DNA of 64,000 bases from Prescottella equi (GCF_020171745.1 NZ_JAIVAH010000017.1:209840-273839); one strand, 5' to 3'. Numbered from the stretch's first letter, positions 9,748 through 18,697 are shown. Notes: generated from the letters alone by a model not told the origin. A program made the numbers and translations.

Positions 9748-10034
9748 AGCCGAGGAAGATCCTCTACGTCGATCTCGACAACACGCTCGTCGACTTCCAG
9801 AGCTGCATCGGTTCCGCTGCCTACAAGCGGCTGATCCTGTCCCATCACAAGCACCTCAACCGGGGGGATTTCCTGGTCGACGATCGGCACCAGAACGGTG
9901 CCGGTGAGTTCGACGGCGATTGGATCCCGTTCCGATACAAGGGTGAACGGAACGTGCAGCGACCGTACTGCGACAGCTGGGACGAGGTCACGGCCTACCT
10001 TCTGGCTCCCGCCCAACTGGGAGGCCGGCACTGA
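9744..10034 (+). pseudogene. Internally deleted 5'(3')-deoxyribonucleotidase-like remnant
   Basis: A 96-codon open frame. Residues 4-22 carry the HAD motif I of NT5C-type nucleotidases (YVDLDNTLVDF). Residues 25 onward jump directly to the C-terminal block of the same family (AYKRLILSHHKHLNRGDFLVDDR). About 75-80 residues normally between them, holding the cap and motif II (often STAPW-like), are absent, yet the frame is kept. Activity as a nucleotidase is unlikely. It starts at a GTG that overlaps the hydrolase stop by 4 bases. It may be a decayed gene or a short derived protein; I favour decay. Confidence 0.7.
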
Positions 10035-10093
10035 CTCCGAATCAGTGGCCGCGTGATCGTCTCGCCCACTTGTCGACTGGATAGTCGCCTGTT

Positions 10094-10555
10094 CTAACCC
10101 GCTTCTGCGCGGCTTGCGATGTCCTGCAGGTCCTGCGTCATCACCTTCGTTGTGATCCGTTTGCCGAGTCCGCCGAAGAGCAGTGCCGTCAACCGCGTGA
10201 GCGGGGACGCATTCTCCACGCGGGCGGTGAAGGTCATCGTGAGGTCGGTCCTGCCGTCGCGTTCGTCGAGTTCGAAGACGGTGCGGTACGCGGTTCCGGC
10301 CGACCGCGCCTCCACGACCGTGCGGCGCTCGGACTCGACCTCGGACACCCACATCTCCTCGGTGGCTTCCTTGCCCATCATGCGGCGGGTCTCCCGCCAG
10401 CGCGTCCCCACCTCGTAACCGGTGCCGGCGAGGCGTTCGACGCGGGTCACCCCGGTCAGCGTGTCGCCGGCGTGGTCGATGTCCGTGAGGACGCGCCACA
10501 CCGCCTGCGGTGTTGCGTTGATCACTCGGTTCAGTCGGATCTCGCTCGTCGCCAC
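10094..10555 (-). CDS. SRPBCC (START-like) family protein
   Basis: A 153-residue single-domain protein of the SRPBCC/polyketide-cyclase-like superfamily, a helix-grip fold that binds hydrophobic ligands. It starts with the typical strand VINATPQAVWRVLTDID, and the long C-terminal helix ends near AEAG. No signal peptide or membrane segment is visible. Families like this include coenzyme Q-binding and immunity-like proteins; the ligand cannot be predicted. It is monocistronic. Confidence 0.8.
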   Translation of the reverse strand: MATSEIRLNRVINATPQAVWRVLTDIDHAGDTLTGVTRVERLAGTGYEVGTRWRETRRMMGKEATEEMWVSEVESERRTVVEARSAGTAYRTVFELDERDGRTDLTMTFTARVENASPLTRLTALLFGGLGKRITTKVMTQDLQDIASRAEAG

Positions 10556-10689
10556 GTCACGCCTCTCAGGAAAGTGGTGGTCGCGGCCAGCTTACGAAGA
10601 ATCTTTGCGGCTGCACGGACGCTGCGCCGACAAATTTCACCATCGGTTTCACACTTGTGCGTAGTGGGCGCACTCGCCGAGTTGTGGCA

Positions 10690-10760
10690 CTCTGGTGTTG
10701 CTCCTTTTGGTAGGGGAGACCGAGAAGGCCCCGGGATCGCGAGATCTCGGGGCCTTACTC
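10690..10760 (+). ncRNA. Possible small RNA ending in a strong hairpin
   Basis: A 14-bp stem (10725-10738 with 10743-10756, one G-T pair) stands in the gap between the divergent SRPBCC gene and the tRNA, with no gene ending there on either strand to explain a terminator. A GTGGCACTCT stretch at 10684-10693 could be a -10 region. The tail after the hairpin is not T-rich. The rest of 10556-10846 shows nothing else. This is a weak prediction. Confidence 0.25.
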
Positions 10761-10846
10761 GTATGAATTGTCGGTCCGAATCGGACGGCGCCTAGAGGCG
10801 CTACCGCTGGCGGGTGTTCCGATTGAATTTCGGTGAAGTGACGTGG

Positions 10847-10920
10847 TGCCCTCGGTGAGACTCGAACTCACACTGCACGGGTTTTGAATCCGTTTCCTCT
10901 GCCAATTGGGATACGAGGGC
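10847..10920 (-). tRNA. tRNA-Leu-like, anticodon CAA, class I shape
   Basis: Read on the minus strand this is a 74-base cloverleaf. It has a perfect 7-bp acceptor stem (GCCCTCG/CGAGGGC), discriminator A, a T arm GTGAG-TTCGAGT-CTCAC, and an anticodon loop TTCAAAA giving CAA (leucine, UUG codon). The variable loop has only 5 bases, whereas ordinary bacterial tRNA-Leu has a long class-II arm. The D stem is short (3 pairs) and the anticodon stem closes on an A-C mismatch. CCA is not encoded. Confidence 0.85.
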
Positions 10921-10935
10921 GTCTTGCGGGTTCCT

Positions 10936-10963
10936 ACTCTAGAAGATCACGGGGCACAGTCAA
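10936..10963 (-). promoter_or_regulatory. Promoter of the tRNA gene
   Basis: On the minus strand TTGACT (10958-10963) and TAGAGT (10936-10941) are 16 bases apart, a near-consensus housekeeping promoter whose start would fall about 10 bases before the tRNA 5' end. Confidence 0.7.
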
Positions 10964-11030
10964 ACCACCGGTACCCTCGAAGCGTTCGCGCCCCGATCGG
11001 CGGGCGCCGACTCCGAGGAGACAGGTGACT

Positions 11031-11651
11031 ATGAACGCTCCCGCCACGCAGGGCACGGAACGACGGCCGCGGCGTGTAGTGGTGGCGGAGGACGAGGTCC
11101 TGATCAGGCTCGACCTGGTCGAGATGCTCCGTGAGGAGGGCTACGACGTCGTCGGCGAGGCCGGTGACGGTCAGCGCGCCGTCGAGTTGGCGGAGGAGCT
11201 TCGTCCGGACCTGGTGATCATGGACGTCAAGATGCCGCGCCGCGACGGCATCGACGCCGCCTCGGAGATTGCCGCCAAGCGCATCGCTCCGGTGGTGATC
11301 CTGACCGCGTTCAGCCAGCGCGAGCTGGTGGAGCGGGCGCGCGACGCCGGCGCGATGGCGTATCTCGTCAAGCCGTTCTCGAAGTCGGACCTGGTCCCGG
11401 CCGTCGAATTGGCGGCCAGCCGATTCGTCGAGATCTCGTTGCTCGAACGGGAGGTCGCGAATCTGTCGGATCGGCTCGAGACGCGCAAGGTGATCGAGCG
11501 CGCCAAGGGCGTATTGATGCAGTCGCAGAACCTGTCCGAGCCCGAGGCGTTCAAGTGGATCCAGCGGGCCGCGATGGATCGTCGGACGACGATGAAGGCG
11601 GTTGCCGAGGTGGTCCTCGACACGCTCGGTGGAGGTAGCTCACCCGCCTGA
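11031..11651 (+). CDS. pdtaR: ANTAR-domain response regulator (PdtaR-like)
   Basis: A 206-residue two-component regulator acting on RNA. The receiver domain (residues 14-130) has the acidic pair E20/D21, phosphorylation site Asp65 in IMDVKMP, Thr in ILTAFS and Lys in YLVKPFS. The C-terminal ANTAR domain (about 140-200) carries the RKVIERAKGVLMQ helix that binds paired hairpins and blocks termination. M. tuberculosis PdtaR (Rv1626) sits in the same place between Rv1627c and polA; its partner kinase PdtaS is encoded elsewhere. The ATG at 11031 follows a gaggag site; a longer frame would run into the tRNA gene. Confidence 0.93.
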   Translation: MNAPATQGTERRPRRVVVAEDEVLIRLDLVEMLREEGYDVVGEAGDGQRAVELAEELRPDLVIMDVKMPRRDGIDAASEIAAKRIAPVVILTAFSQRELVERARDAGAMAYLVKPFSKSDLVPAVELAASRFVEISLLEREVANLSDRLETRKVIERAKGVLMQSQNLSEPEAFKWIQRAAMDRRTTMKAVAEVVLDTLGGGSSPA

Positions 11652-11718
11652 CCGGGTGATCGCGGGTTCCGGCCGACGACTCGCGGGGACGAGGGGTCGG
11701 TGTGTCGGCCCTTCTCCC

Positions 11719-11724
11719 TAGACT
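11719..11724 (+). promoter_or_regulatory. -10 box of a leaderless polA promoter
   Basis: TAGACT lies 8 bases before the GTG at 11733, with no ribosome binding site between them. Transcription would begin at the start codon. Confidence 0.55.
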
Positions 11725-11732
11725 GGTCAACC

Positions 11733-14471
11733 GTGAGCCCCGCAACCACGTCGTCGTCCACGACTTCCGCCACCGCCGACGCCTCCGGTTCCGACCGGCC
11801 GACGCTGCTGCTCCTCGACGGACACTCGCTGGCCTACCGCGCATTCTTCGCGCTGCCCGCCGAGAACTTCAAGACGCAGAGTGGTCAGGCGACCAACGCG
11901 GTGTACGGCTTCACGTCGATGCTCATCAATCTGCTGCGGGACGAGCAGCCGACGCATGTCGCGGCCGCGTTCGACGTCTCCCGGCAGACGTTCCGGGCCG
12001 AGGCGTTCCCCGAGTACAAGGCCAACCGCAGCAAGACCCCGGACGAGTTCAAGGGTCAGGTCGAGATCACCAAGGACGTGCTCGCGGCCATGGGGATCCC
12101 GGTGATGGCGCTCGAACGTTACGAGGCCGACGACATCATCGCGACGCTCACCACGCAGGCCACGGCTCTCGGCTACCGCGTGCTGGTCGTGACCGGTGAC
12201 CGCGACTCGCTGCAGTTGGTCACCGACGACGTCACGGTGCTCTACCCGCGCAAGGGCGTGTCCGACCTGACGCGGTTCACCCCCGAAGCTGTCGAGGAGA
12301 AATACGGGCTCACCCCGCAGCAGTATCCCGACTACGCGGCGCTGCGCGGCGACCCGAGCGACAACCTGCCCGGCATCCCCGGTGTCGGAGAGAAGACTGC
12401 CGCCAAGTGGATTCGCGAGTACGGATCGTTCGAGAATCTGGTGAACGAGGTCGACAAGGTGAAGGGCAAGGTGGGCGAGTCGCTGCGGGCGAACCTGCCC
12501 GCGGTGGTCCTCAACCGCCAGCTCACCGAGATGGTGCGCGATGTCCCGCTGCCGTACACGCCGGATCAGCTGGCGCTCGCGCCGTGGGACCGCGAACGTA
12601 TCCACGCGCTGTTCGACGACCTCGAGTTCAAGGTGCTGCGCGATCGTCTGTTCGCGACGCTCAGCTCGGCGGAGCCGGAGGCCGAGGAGGGCTTCGAGGT
12701 CAGCGGGCGGGCTCTCGCGCCGGGCGAGGTGGCGGCGTGGATCGTCGAGCACGCGTCGACGGGGGAGCGGCACGGACTCTCCGTCGTCGGAACGGGTACT
12801 CCCTACGGCGGCGACGTGACCGCTGTCGCCATCGCTGCCTCCGACGGTGAGGGGGCCTACATCTCCACCACCACGGCGACGCCGGAGGACGAGGCGGCAC
12901 TCGCAGCCTGGCTCGCCGACGCCGGTCAACCCAAGGCGCTGCACGAGGCCAAGCGGGCGATGCACGCGCTGCGCGGACGTGGCTGGACCCTGGCCGGCCT
13001 GACCAGCGACACCGCGCTGGCCGCCTACCTGGTGCGTCCGGGGCAGCGCAGCTTCAACCTCGACGACCTGTCGCTGCGCTACCTCAAGCGTGAGCTGCGC
13101 GTGGAAGAGTCGGGGCAGCAGCAGCTTTCGCTGCTGGACGACGAAGAGGCGGCCGACGCCGAAGCGGCCGAGGGCGAGATCCTGCGCTCGCGAGCCGTCG
13201 TCGACCTCGCGGCTGCACTGGACACCGAGCTTGCCGACATCGAGGCGGCCGGGCTGCTCGCGGACATGGAACTGCCGCTACTCGGGGTGCTCGCCGACCT
13301 GGAGTCGACGGGCATCGCGGTCGACACCACGCACCTGCACGACCTGCAGTCGGCGTTCGCCGCCCGCGTCGCCGAGGCGGCCGAGGCGGCCTACGCGGTG
13401 ATCGGCAAGCAGATCAACCTGGGTTCGCCGAAGCAGCTGCAGGTTGTGCTGTTCGACGAGCTCGACATGCCGAAGACCAAGAAGACGAAGACCGGCTACA
13501 CCACCGACGCCGACGCGCTGCAGTCGCTGTTCGAGAAGACGCAGCACCCGTTCCTCGAGCACCTGCTCGAGCACCGCGACGCGACGCGTCTGAAAGTCAC
13601 CGTCGACGGCCTGCTCAAGACGGTCGCCGAGGACGGCCGGATCCACACCACGTTCAACCAGACCGTGGCCGCGACCGGGCGCCTGTCGTCGACCGAGCCG
13701 AATCTGCAGAACATCCCGGTCCGCACCGATGCGGGCCGGCAGATCCGCGACGGGTTCGTTGTCGGCGAGGGCTACGAGACGCTCCTGACCGCCGACTACA
13801 GCCAGATCGAGATGCGGATCATGGCGCACCTGTCGGGCGACGAGGGACTGATCGAGGCGTTCAACACCGGCGAGGACCTGCACAGCTTCGTCGGCTCGCG
13901 CGCGTTCGGCGTGCCGATGGACGAGGTCACCCCGGAACTGCGGCGCCGGGTCAAGGCGATGTCGTACGGACTCGCCTACGGGCTCAGCGCATTCGGTCTG
14001 GCCGCGCAGCTGAAGATCTCCACCGACGAGGCCCGTCAGCAGATGGACGCGTACTTCGCGCGCTTCGGCGGCGTCCGGGACTACCTGCACGAGGTCGTCG
14101 AGCAGGCGCGCAAGGTCGGTTACACCGAAACCCTGTTCGGACGCCGCCGCTACCTGCCGGACCTCAACAGCGACAACCGGCAGCGCCGCGAGGTGGCCGA
14201 GCGGGCCGCCCTCAACGCACCCATCCAGGGCACGGCCGCTGACATCATCAAGGTCGCGATGATCGACGTGCAGCGTTCGCTGCAGGACTCCGGGCTGGCC
14301 TCGCGGATGCTGCTCCAGGTCCACGACGAACTCGTCCTCGAGGTCGCGGCGGGCGAACGCGAGCGGGTCGAGGCACTGGTGCGGGAGAAGATGGCGTCGG
14401 CAATCGAACTGTCGGTGCCGCTCGAGGTGTCAGTAGGTACCGGACGCAGCTGGGACGCGGCGGCGCACTGA
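11733..14471 (+). CDS. polA: DNA polymerase I
   Basis: A 912-residue repair and Okazaki-fragment polymerase. The N-terminal 5'-nuclease domain opens with LLLLDGHSLAYRAFF and includes the GDPSDNLPGIPGVG helix-hairpin-helix region. The middle domain lacks the acidic exonuclease residues of E. coli PolA, as in other actinobacteria, so proofreading is probably absent. The polymerase domain has motif A DYSQIEMRI near residue 687, motif B RRRVKAMSYGLAYG, and motif C QVHDELV near 863. The GTG at 11733 is chosen over one 11 codons upstream because it follows a -10 box at leaderless distance. It ends at a bidirectional terminator shared with the thioredoxin gene. Confidence 0.96.
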   Translation: MSPATTSSSTTSATADASGSDRPTLLLLDGHSLAYRAFFALPAENFKTQSGQATNAVYGFTSMLINLLRDEQPTHVAAAFDVSRQTFRAEAFPEYKANRSKTPDEFKGQVEITKDVLAAMGIPVMALERYEADDIIATLTTQATALGYRVLVVTGDRDSLQLVTDDVTVLYPRKGVSDLTRFTPEAVEEKYGLTPQQYPDYAALRGDPSDNLPGIPGVGEKTAAKWIREYGSFENLVNEVDKVKGKVGESLRANLPAVVLNRQLTEMVRDVPLPYTPDQLALAPWDRERIHALFDDLEFKVLRDRLFATLSSAEPEAEEGFEVSGRALAPGEVAAWIVEHASTGERHGLSVVGTGTPYGGDVTAVAIAASDGEGAYISTTTATPEDEAALAAWLADAGQPKALHEAKRAMHALRGRGWTLAGLTSDTALAAYLVRPGQRSFNLDDLSLRYLKRELRVEESGQQQLSLLDDEEAADAEAAEGEILRSRAVVDLAAALDTELADIEAAGLLADMELPLLGVLADLESTGIAVDTTHLHDLQSAFAARVAEAAEAAYAVIGKQINLGSPKQLQVVLFDELDMPKTKKTKTGYTTDADALQSLFEKTQHPFLEHLLEHRDATRLKVTVDGLLKTVAEDGRIHTTFNQTVAATGRLSSTEPNLQNIPVRTDAGRQIRDGFVVGEGYETLLTADYSQIEMRIMAHLSGDEGLIEAFNTGEDLHSFVGSRAFGVPMDEVTPELRRRVKAMSYGLAYGLSAFGLAAQLKISTDEARQQMDAYFARFGGVRDYLHEVVEQARKVGYTETLFGRRRYLPDLNSDNRQRREVAERAALNAPIQGTAADIIKVAMIDVQRSLQDSGLASRMLLQVHDELVLEVAAGERERVEALVREKMASAIELSVPLEVSVGTGRSWDAAAH

Positions 14472-14478
14472 CGGAAAA

Positions 14479-14517
14479 GGGACGCCGGGCGCACCGAATC
14501 GGTGCGCCCGGCGTCCC
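14479..14517. terminator. Bidirectional terminator between polA and thioredoxin gene
   Basis: A perfect 17-bp stem (14479-14495 with 14501-14517) with a 5-base loop, centred between the two convergent stop codons. Confidence 0.8.
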
Positions 14518-14539
14518 TCGGGGTCCGTGGCGTGCGGGG

Positions 14540-14905
14540 TCAGTTGCCCGACTGCGCCGCGATCTCCGCGCGGACGGCATCCATGTCGAGAGCCTTGACC
14601 TGGGTGATCAGGTCCTCGAGAGCTGCCGGCGGCAGCGCGCCCGCCTGATTGAACACGAGAACGCCCTGGCGGAACGCCATGATCGTGGGGATCGAGCGGA
14701 TGCCGGCGCCCGCGGCGAACTCCTGCTCCGCCTCGGTGTCCATCTTGCCGTGCACGACGTCGGGGTGCTTCTCCGCCGACGCTTCGAACGTCGGGGCGAA
14801 GTTGCGGCACGGGCCGCACCACGACGCCCAGAAGTCGATGAGGACGATGTCGTTGTCCTCGACGGTCTGCTTGAAGTTCTGCTGGGTGAGGGTCTGGGTA
14901 GCCAC
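14540..14905 (-). CDS. Thioredoxin
   Basis: A 121-residue single-domain thioredoxin with the redox motif WCGPC (Cys30, Cys33) and the cis-proline Pro73 in RSIPT. It reduces protein disulfides in the cytoplasm with electrons from thioredoxin reductase. It stands alone, not beside trxB, so it is probably an accessory thioredoxin (TrxB/TrxA-type) rather than the trxC of the trxB-trxC pair. The C-terminal extension LDMDAVRAEIAAQSGN is slightly longer than in E. coli Trx1. The ATG at 14905 follows an aaggac ribosome site. Confidence 0.92.
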   Translation of the reverse strand: MATQTLTQQNFKQTVEDNDIVLIDFWASWCGPCRNFAPTFEASAEKHPDVVHGKMDTEAEQEFAAGAGIRSIPTIMAFRQGVLVFNQAGALPPAALEDLITQVKALDMDAVRAEIAAQSGN

Positions 14906-15026
14906 GAAGGGTCCTTTCCGGGGGAGTCGTCATCGATGTCCGGTGATTGGCCGGTACAACGCTCCATCGGCCGGAATTCTTCCGTATCGCGGATCGGCGC
15001 TGGTCCCCGTGGTCTGTTTCCGCTGA

Positions 15027-15554
15027 TCAAGGGTGACGTGTGATTCGCCACTCACGCTTGTTGTCCGAGTCCCACCGTCGGATCCCCGCCGACGTGCCTA
15101 CGACGTCGCGGCTGCCGGCGCGGGTGACGACGACGGCCGTGCCGAGATCGGTCGACTGGATGCGCCGCGACAGCGTGACGTGCGGCGTCCATTCCCCCGG
15201 CACGATGTGTGGGGGTACCCCCTCACAGTCCGCGATGAGTTCGTAGACGATCCGCTGCAGGGTGAGCAGTTCGGTTGTCGGCACCACCAGGCGGGCGAGC
15301 GTGAGCCGGCGGCCACCGAACACCACGACCCCGCCCAGCCGGATCGGGAGCGGCGCCGACGGCAGCTCCCGCACGAGCGCGTCCTCGACGTCGTCGGGAA
15401 TGTGGCTCGCGACCCCCATCGTGACGTGCGGCCGGTTCGATTCCGCGGTGATGCGGTCCTGACTGGGTAGGCGCGCGGACGAGAGCCGGCGCCATTCGGT
15501 ACGAACGGTTGCGTCGATGTCGCGGTCGAGCAGCAACTCCACGGACTGGACCAT
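15027..15554 (-). CDS. 2'-5' RNA ligase / 2H phosphoesterase family protein
   Basis: A 175-residue protein with the two histidine motifs of the 2H superfamily: His43-Val-Thr45 in RPHVTMG and His125-Val-Thr127 in TPHVTLS. Members hydrolyse or form 2'-5' phosphodiester bonds or cyclic phosphates in RNA and nucleotides; the substrate here is unknown. The ATG at 15554 gives the family start; upstream sequence belongs to the divergent dehydrogenase gene, whose promoter overlaps this 5' end. Confidence 0.85.
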   Translation of the reverse strand: MVQSVELLLDRDIDATVRTEWRRLSSARLPSQDRITAESNRPHVTMGVASHIPDDVEDALVRELPSAPLPIRLGGVVVFGGRRLTLARLVVPTTELLTLQRIVYELIADCEGVPPHIVPGEWTPHVTLSRRIQSTDLGTAVVVTRAGSRDVVGTSAGIRRWDSDNKREWRITRHP

Positions 15555-15560
15555 CGTGAG

Positions 15561-15566
15561 TAATGA
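15561..15566 (+). promoter_or_regulatory. -10 box for the dehydrogenase gene
   Basis: TAATGA lies 7 bases before the GTG at 15574, again at leaderless distance. It sits within about 10 bases of the divergent phosphoesterase start, so the two genes share a very compact control region. Confidence 0.45.
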
Positions 15567-15573
15567 TTGTCGC

Positions 15574-16671
15574 GTGGGGAGCCTCAGTGCAGGAGATTTG
15601 CGGAATCTGTGTCTCGGTTCGTTGCAGGGCGACGGCATCGGGCGCGAGATCGTGCCTGCGACCCGCGACGTCGTCGACGCGGCGATGTCGGCGGCGGGAC
15701 TCCCGGAAGTGGAGTGGGTGCCGTTGCCGATCGGGTTCGACGCGATCGAGTCGCACGGGACTCCGATGCCGGAGAGCACCCTCGTCGCGCTGGCAGAACT
15801 GGACTCGTGGATCCTCGGCCCGCACGACAGCGCGTCCTACCCCGATCCGTTCCAGATGCAACTGACCCCGGGCGGTGCGATCCGCAAACGCTTCGACCTG
15901 TACGCCAACATCCGTCCGGCGCGGGCACTGCCCGGGGTGCGCGCGGTCTCGTCGCGCATGGATCTGGTCATCGTGCGGGAGAACACCGAAGGGTTCTACG
16001 CCGACCGCAACATGTTCGCGGGCAGCGGCGAGTTCATGCCGACACCGGACGTGGCGATGGCCGTCGGGGTGGTGACGCGGCAGGCGTGCGAACGCATCGC
16101 CCACACCGCCTTCGGTCTCGCGCGGCGTCGGCGCAAGCGCGTCACCGTGGTGCACAAGGCGAACGTGCTCGCCACGACCACCGGTCTGTTCCGCGATGTG
16201 TGCCGCGATGTCGGCACGCACTATCCGGACGTCCACCTCGACGACGAACACGTCGACGCGATGGCCGCTTACCTGGTTCGGCACGGGGAGGAATACGACG
16301 TCGTCGTCACCGAGAACATGTTCGGCGACATCCTGTCCGATCTGGCCGCGGAGTTGTCGGGATCGCTCGGGACCGCCGCCTCCATCAACGCCTCCGAGAC
16401 GAAGGCGATGGCGCAGGCCGCGCACGGCGCGGCCCCGGACATCTCGGGACGCAACCGCGCCAACCCCATCGCGCTCTTCCTGTCGACGGCGATGCTCCTC
16501 GACTGGATCGCGGCCCGGCGGAACGAACCGGGCTTCGCCGCCGCGGCCGGCCGGATCCGCAGTGCCGTCGAGCGCACCGTCGAGGCGGGCGTCGCCACCG
16601 CCGACCTCGGTGGGCTGGCGTCGACGAGCGAGTTCACCGAAACCGTGATCGCGCGGGTGTTCCGGCGATGA
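15574..16671 (+). CDS. Isocitrate/isopropylmalate dehydrogenase family protein
   Basis: A 365-residue NAD(P)-dependent beta-decarboxylating dehydrogenase. It shows the N-terminal QGDGIGREIVP loop, the substrate-binding arginines of the KRFDLYANIRPARALPG region, the VIVRENTEG segment, Lys and Asp of the active site (HKANVL, and ENMFGDILSD near residue 246), and the nucleotide-binding AHGAAPDISGRNRANP loop. It differs from a typical LeuB, so tartrate dehydrogenase-like or another 2-hydroxyacid is possible. The GTG at 15574 is favoured by the -10 box; an earlier GTG at 15556 is the alternative. It is followed by an unrelated transporter operon. Confidence 0.85.
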   Translation: MGSLSAGDLRNLCLGSLQGDGIGREIVPATRDVVDAAMSAAGLPEVEWVPLPIGFDAIESHGTPMPESTLVALAELDSWILGPHDSASYPDPFQMQLTPGGAIRKRFDLYANIRPARALPGVRAVSSRMDLVIVRENTEGFYADRNMFAGSGEFMPTPDVAMAVGVVTRQACERIAHTAFGLARRRRKRVTVVHKANVLATTTGLFRDVCRDVGTHYPDVHLDDEHVDAMAAYLVRHGEEYDVVVTENMFGDILSDLAAELSGSLGTAASINASETKAMAQAAHGAAPDISGRNRANPIALFLSTAMLLDWIAARRNEPGFAAAAGRIRSAVERTVEAGVATADLGGLASTSEFTETVIARVFRR

Positions 16672-16767
16672 ACGGAGTCAGATGAACGGGGTCAACTGCC
16701 GAGCTACGGGGTCGCTGAAACAGTAGGGTTTTCCCAGGCCGGTTCCGGGGTGACGGGAGGAGGCGTG

Positions 16768-17688
16768 ATGTTCGGAAGAACACCTGTCGCCTCGCGACGC
16801 TCACGTGCCACCCGGGGGATCGTCAGCGCTCTGCTCGCCGGCACGATGCTGGTTGCGGCCGGCTGTGTCACCAACAACGAAGGCCTCGTCCCGGTGGTGT
16901 CCGGCGTCGAGGTGCAGCGGGTGCCCGCCATTGCCGACCAACTGCCGGCGCCGATCGCGGCGTCCGGGCGTCTCGTCGTCGGGGTCAACGTTCCCTACGC
17001 GCCCAACGAGTTCAAGGACGAGGAAGGCCGCATCGTCGGCTTCGACGTCGATCTGATGAATGCCGTCGGCCAGGTGCTCGGGGTGACCGCCGACTTCAAG
17101 CAGGCCGATTTCGACAAGATCATCCCCGCGGTCCAGGCCGGAACCTTCAACGTCGGAATGTCGTCGTTCACCGACACCCTCGAACGGGAGAAGTCCGTCG
17201 ACTTCGTCACCTACTACAGCGCCGGCGTGCAGTGGGCCCAGCGGCCCGGCGACGACATCGACCCCAACGACGCGTGCGGACTGCGGGTCGGGGTGCAGAC
17301 CACCACCATCGAGGACATCGAGGAAGTTCCCGCCAAGAGCGACGCGTGCGTTGCCGCGGGAAAGCCACCGATCGAGAAGGTCAAGTACGACAGCCAGGAC
17401 GACGTCGCGAACGCGCTGATCCTCGGCCGGATCGACGCGCTGTCCGCGGATTCGCCCGTCACCGCGTACGCGATCAAGCGCAGTGACGGCCGCATCGTGC
17501 CCGCGGGCGAGGTGTTCGACTCGGCGCCGTACGGGTGGGTGGTCGCGAAGGGATCGCCGCTCGCCCCGGTGCTGCAGCAGGCGATGCAGTACCTGATCGA
17601 CGGTGGTCAGTACCGGCAGATCGCCGAGGCGTGGGGCGTCGAGGCCGGCCTGATCGAGACGTCGGTCGTCAACGGCGCGACGAGCTGA
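16768..17688 (+). CDS. Glutamate-type ABC transporter substrate-binding lipoprotein
   Basis: A 306-residue family-3 solute-binding protein anchored by a lipid at Cys33 (lipobox VAAGC). The mature part has the typical start LVVGVNVPYAPNEFKDEEG and the GFDVDLMNAVGQVLG signature of polar amino acid receptors. The ATG at 16768 follows a strong GGGAGGAGG. It heads a three-gene import operon with the permease (20 bases on) and ATPase, so the substrate is probably glutamate, glutamine or another polar amino acid; the exact ligand is inferred. Confidence 0.92.
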   Translation: MFGRTPVASRRSRATRGIVSALLAGTMLVAAGCVTNNEGLVPVVSGVEVQRVPAIADQLPAPIAASGRLVVGVNVPYAPNEFKDEEGRIVGFDVDLMNAVGQVLGVTADFKQADFDKIIPAVQAGTFNVGMSSFTDTLEREKSVDFVTYYSAGVQWAQRPGDDIDPNDACGLRVGVQTTTIEDIEEVPAKSDACVAAGKPPIEKVKYDSQDDVANALILGRIDALSADSPVTAYAIKRSDGRIVPAGEVFDSAPYGWVVAKGSPLAPVLQQAMQYLIDGGQYRQIAEAWGVEAGLIETSVVNGATS

Positions 17689-17707
17689 GGGTAGGAGGCG
17701 AGAAGGC

Positions 17708-18697
17708 ATGGCATCCAGCGTGAATCGGAACCCCGACGACGTCTCGGCTACCGAGCCGGAACCGATCGAGGCCGTTCCCCTCCGGCACCCCGGCCGCTGG
17801 ATCGCGGCGGTGATCGTGCTCGTCTTGTTCGGGCTGTTCGTCTACGGTGCCGCGACCAACGACGCCTTCGATTGGGATGTCTACGGCCAGTATCTGTTCG
17901 ACAAGCGCATCACCGCGGCAGCGTGGACGACCATCCAGATGACCGTTCTCGCGATGGTGATCGCCATCGTGCTCGGCGTGATCCTCGCGGTGATGCGGCT
18001 GTCGCCGAATCCCGTTCTGCGATCGGCTGCTTGGGTGTACCTGTGGGTGTTCCGGGGTACCCCGGTGTACGTGCAGTTGGTGTTCTGGGGGCTGTTTCCC
18101 TCGATCTACAAGACGATCGACCTCGGTATCCCCTTCGTGGTCCAGTTCGCCAGCATCGACCTGCAGTCGACACTGGCGAACGCCTTCCTCTTCGCGGTGA
18201 TCGGTCTCGGACTCAACGAAGCCGCCTACATGGCCGAGATCGTCCGCGCCGGCGTCAGTTCGGTGAGCGAGGGGCAGACGGAGGCGTCGACCGCGCTGGG
18301 AATGTCCTGGGCGCAGACGATGCGCCGCACCGTGCTCCCGCAGGCGATGCGAGTGATCATCCCGCCGACCGGCAACGAGGTGATCAGCATGCTCAAGACC
18401 ACCTCGCTCGTGAGCGCGGTGCCGTTCAGCGGTGAGCTGTACGGACGGGCCCGGGACATCTCCGGCGCGAACTTCTATCCGATCCCGTTGCTGCTGGTCG
18501 CCGCCACCTGGTACCTCGTGATCACGAGCATCCTCATGATCGGCCAGTACTACCTCGAGCGGTACTACTCGAAGGGCGCGTCGCGCACGCTGACCGCGCG
18601 GCAGTTGCAGGCACTCGCCGATGCCCAGGGACGTCCGATCGTGATCACGCCGGACGCCGACACCCCGCCCGAACCGCCGGGAGGAGAACGCAAATGA
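17708..18697 (+). CDS. Polar amino acid ABC transporter permease
   Basis: A 329-residue HisM/GlnP-type permease with about six membrane segments, the first near residues 33-55. The EAA loop that contacts the ATPase lies around residues 196-216 ([16 protein letters not shown]). The N-terminal 30 and C-terminal 30 residues are soluble and acidic or proline-rich. A single permease gene suggests a homodimer. Its stop overlaps the ATPase start as ATGA. Confidence 0.93.
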   Translation: MASSVNRNPDDVSATEPEPIEAVPLRHPGRWIAAVIVLVLFGLFVYGAATNDAFDWDVYGQYLFDKRITAAAWTTIQMTVLAMVIAIVLGVILAVMRLSPNPVLRSAAWVYLWVFRGTPVYVQLVFWGLFPSIYKTIDLGIPFVVQFASIDLQSTLANAFLFAVIGLGLNEAAYMAEIVRAGVSSVSEGQTEASTALGMSWAQTMRRTVLPQAMRVIIPPTGNEVISMLKTTSLVSAVPFSGELYGRARDISGANFYPIPLLLVAATWYLVITSILMIGQYYLERYYSKGASRTLTARQLQALADAQGRPIVITPDADTPPEPPGGERK

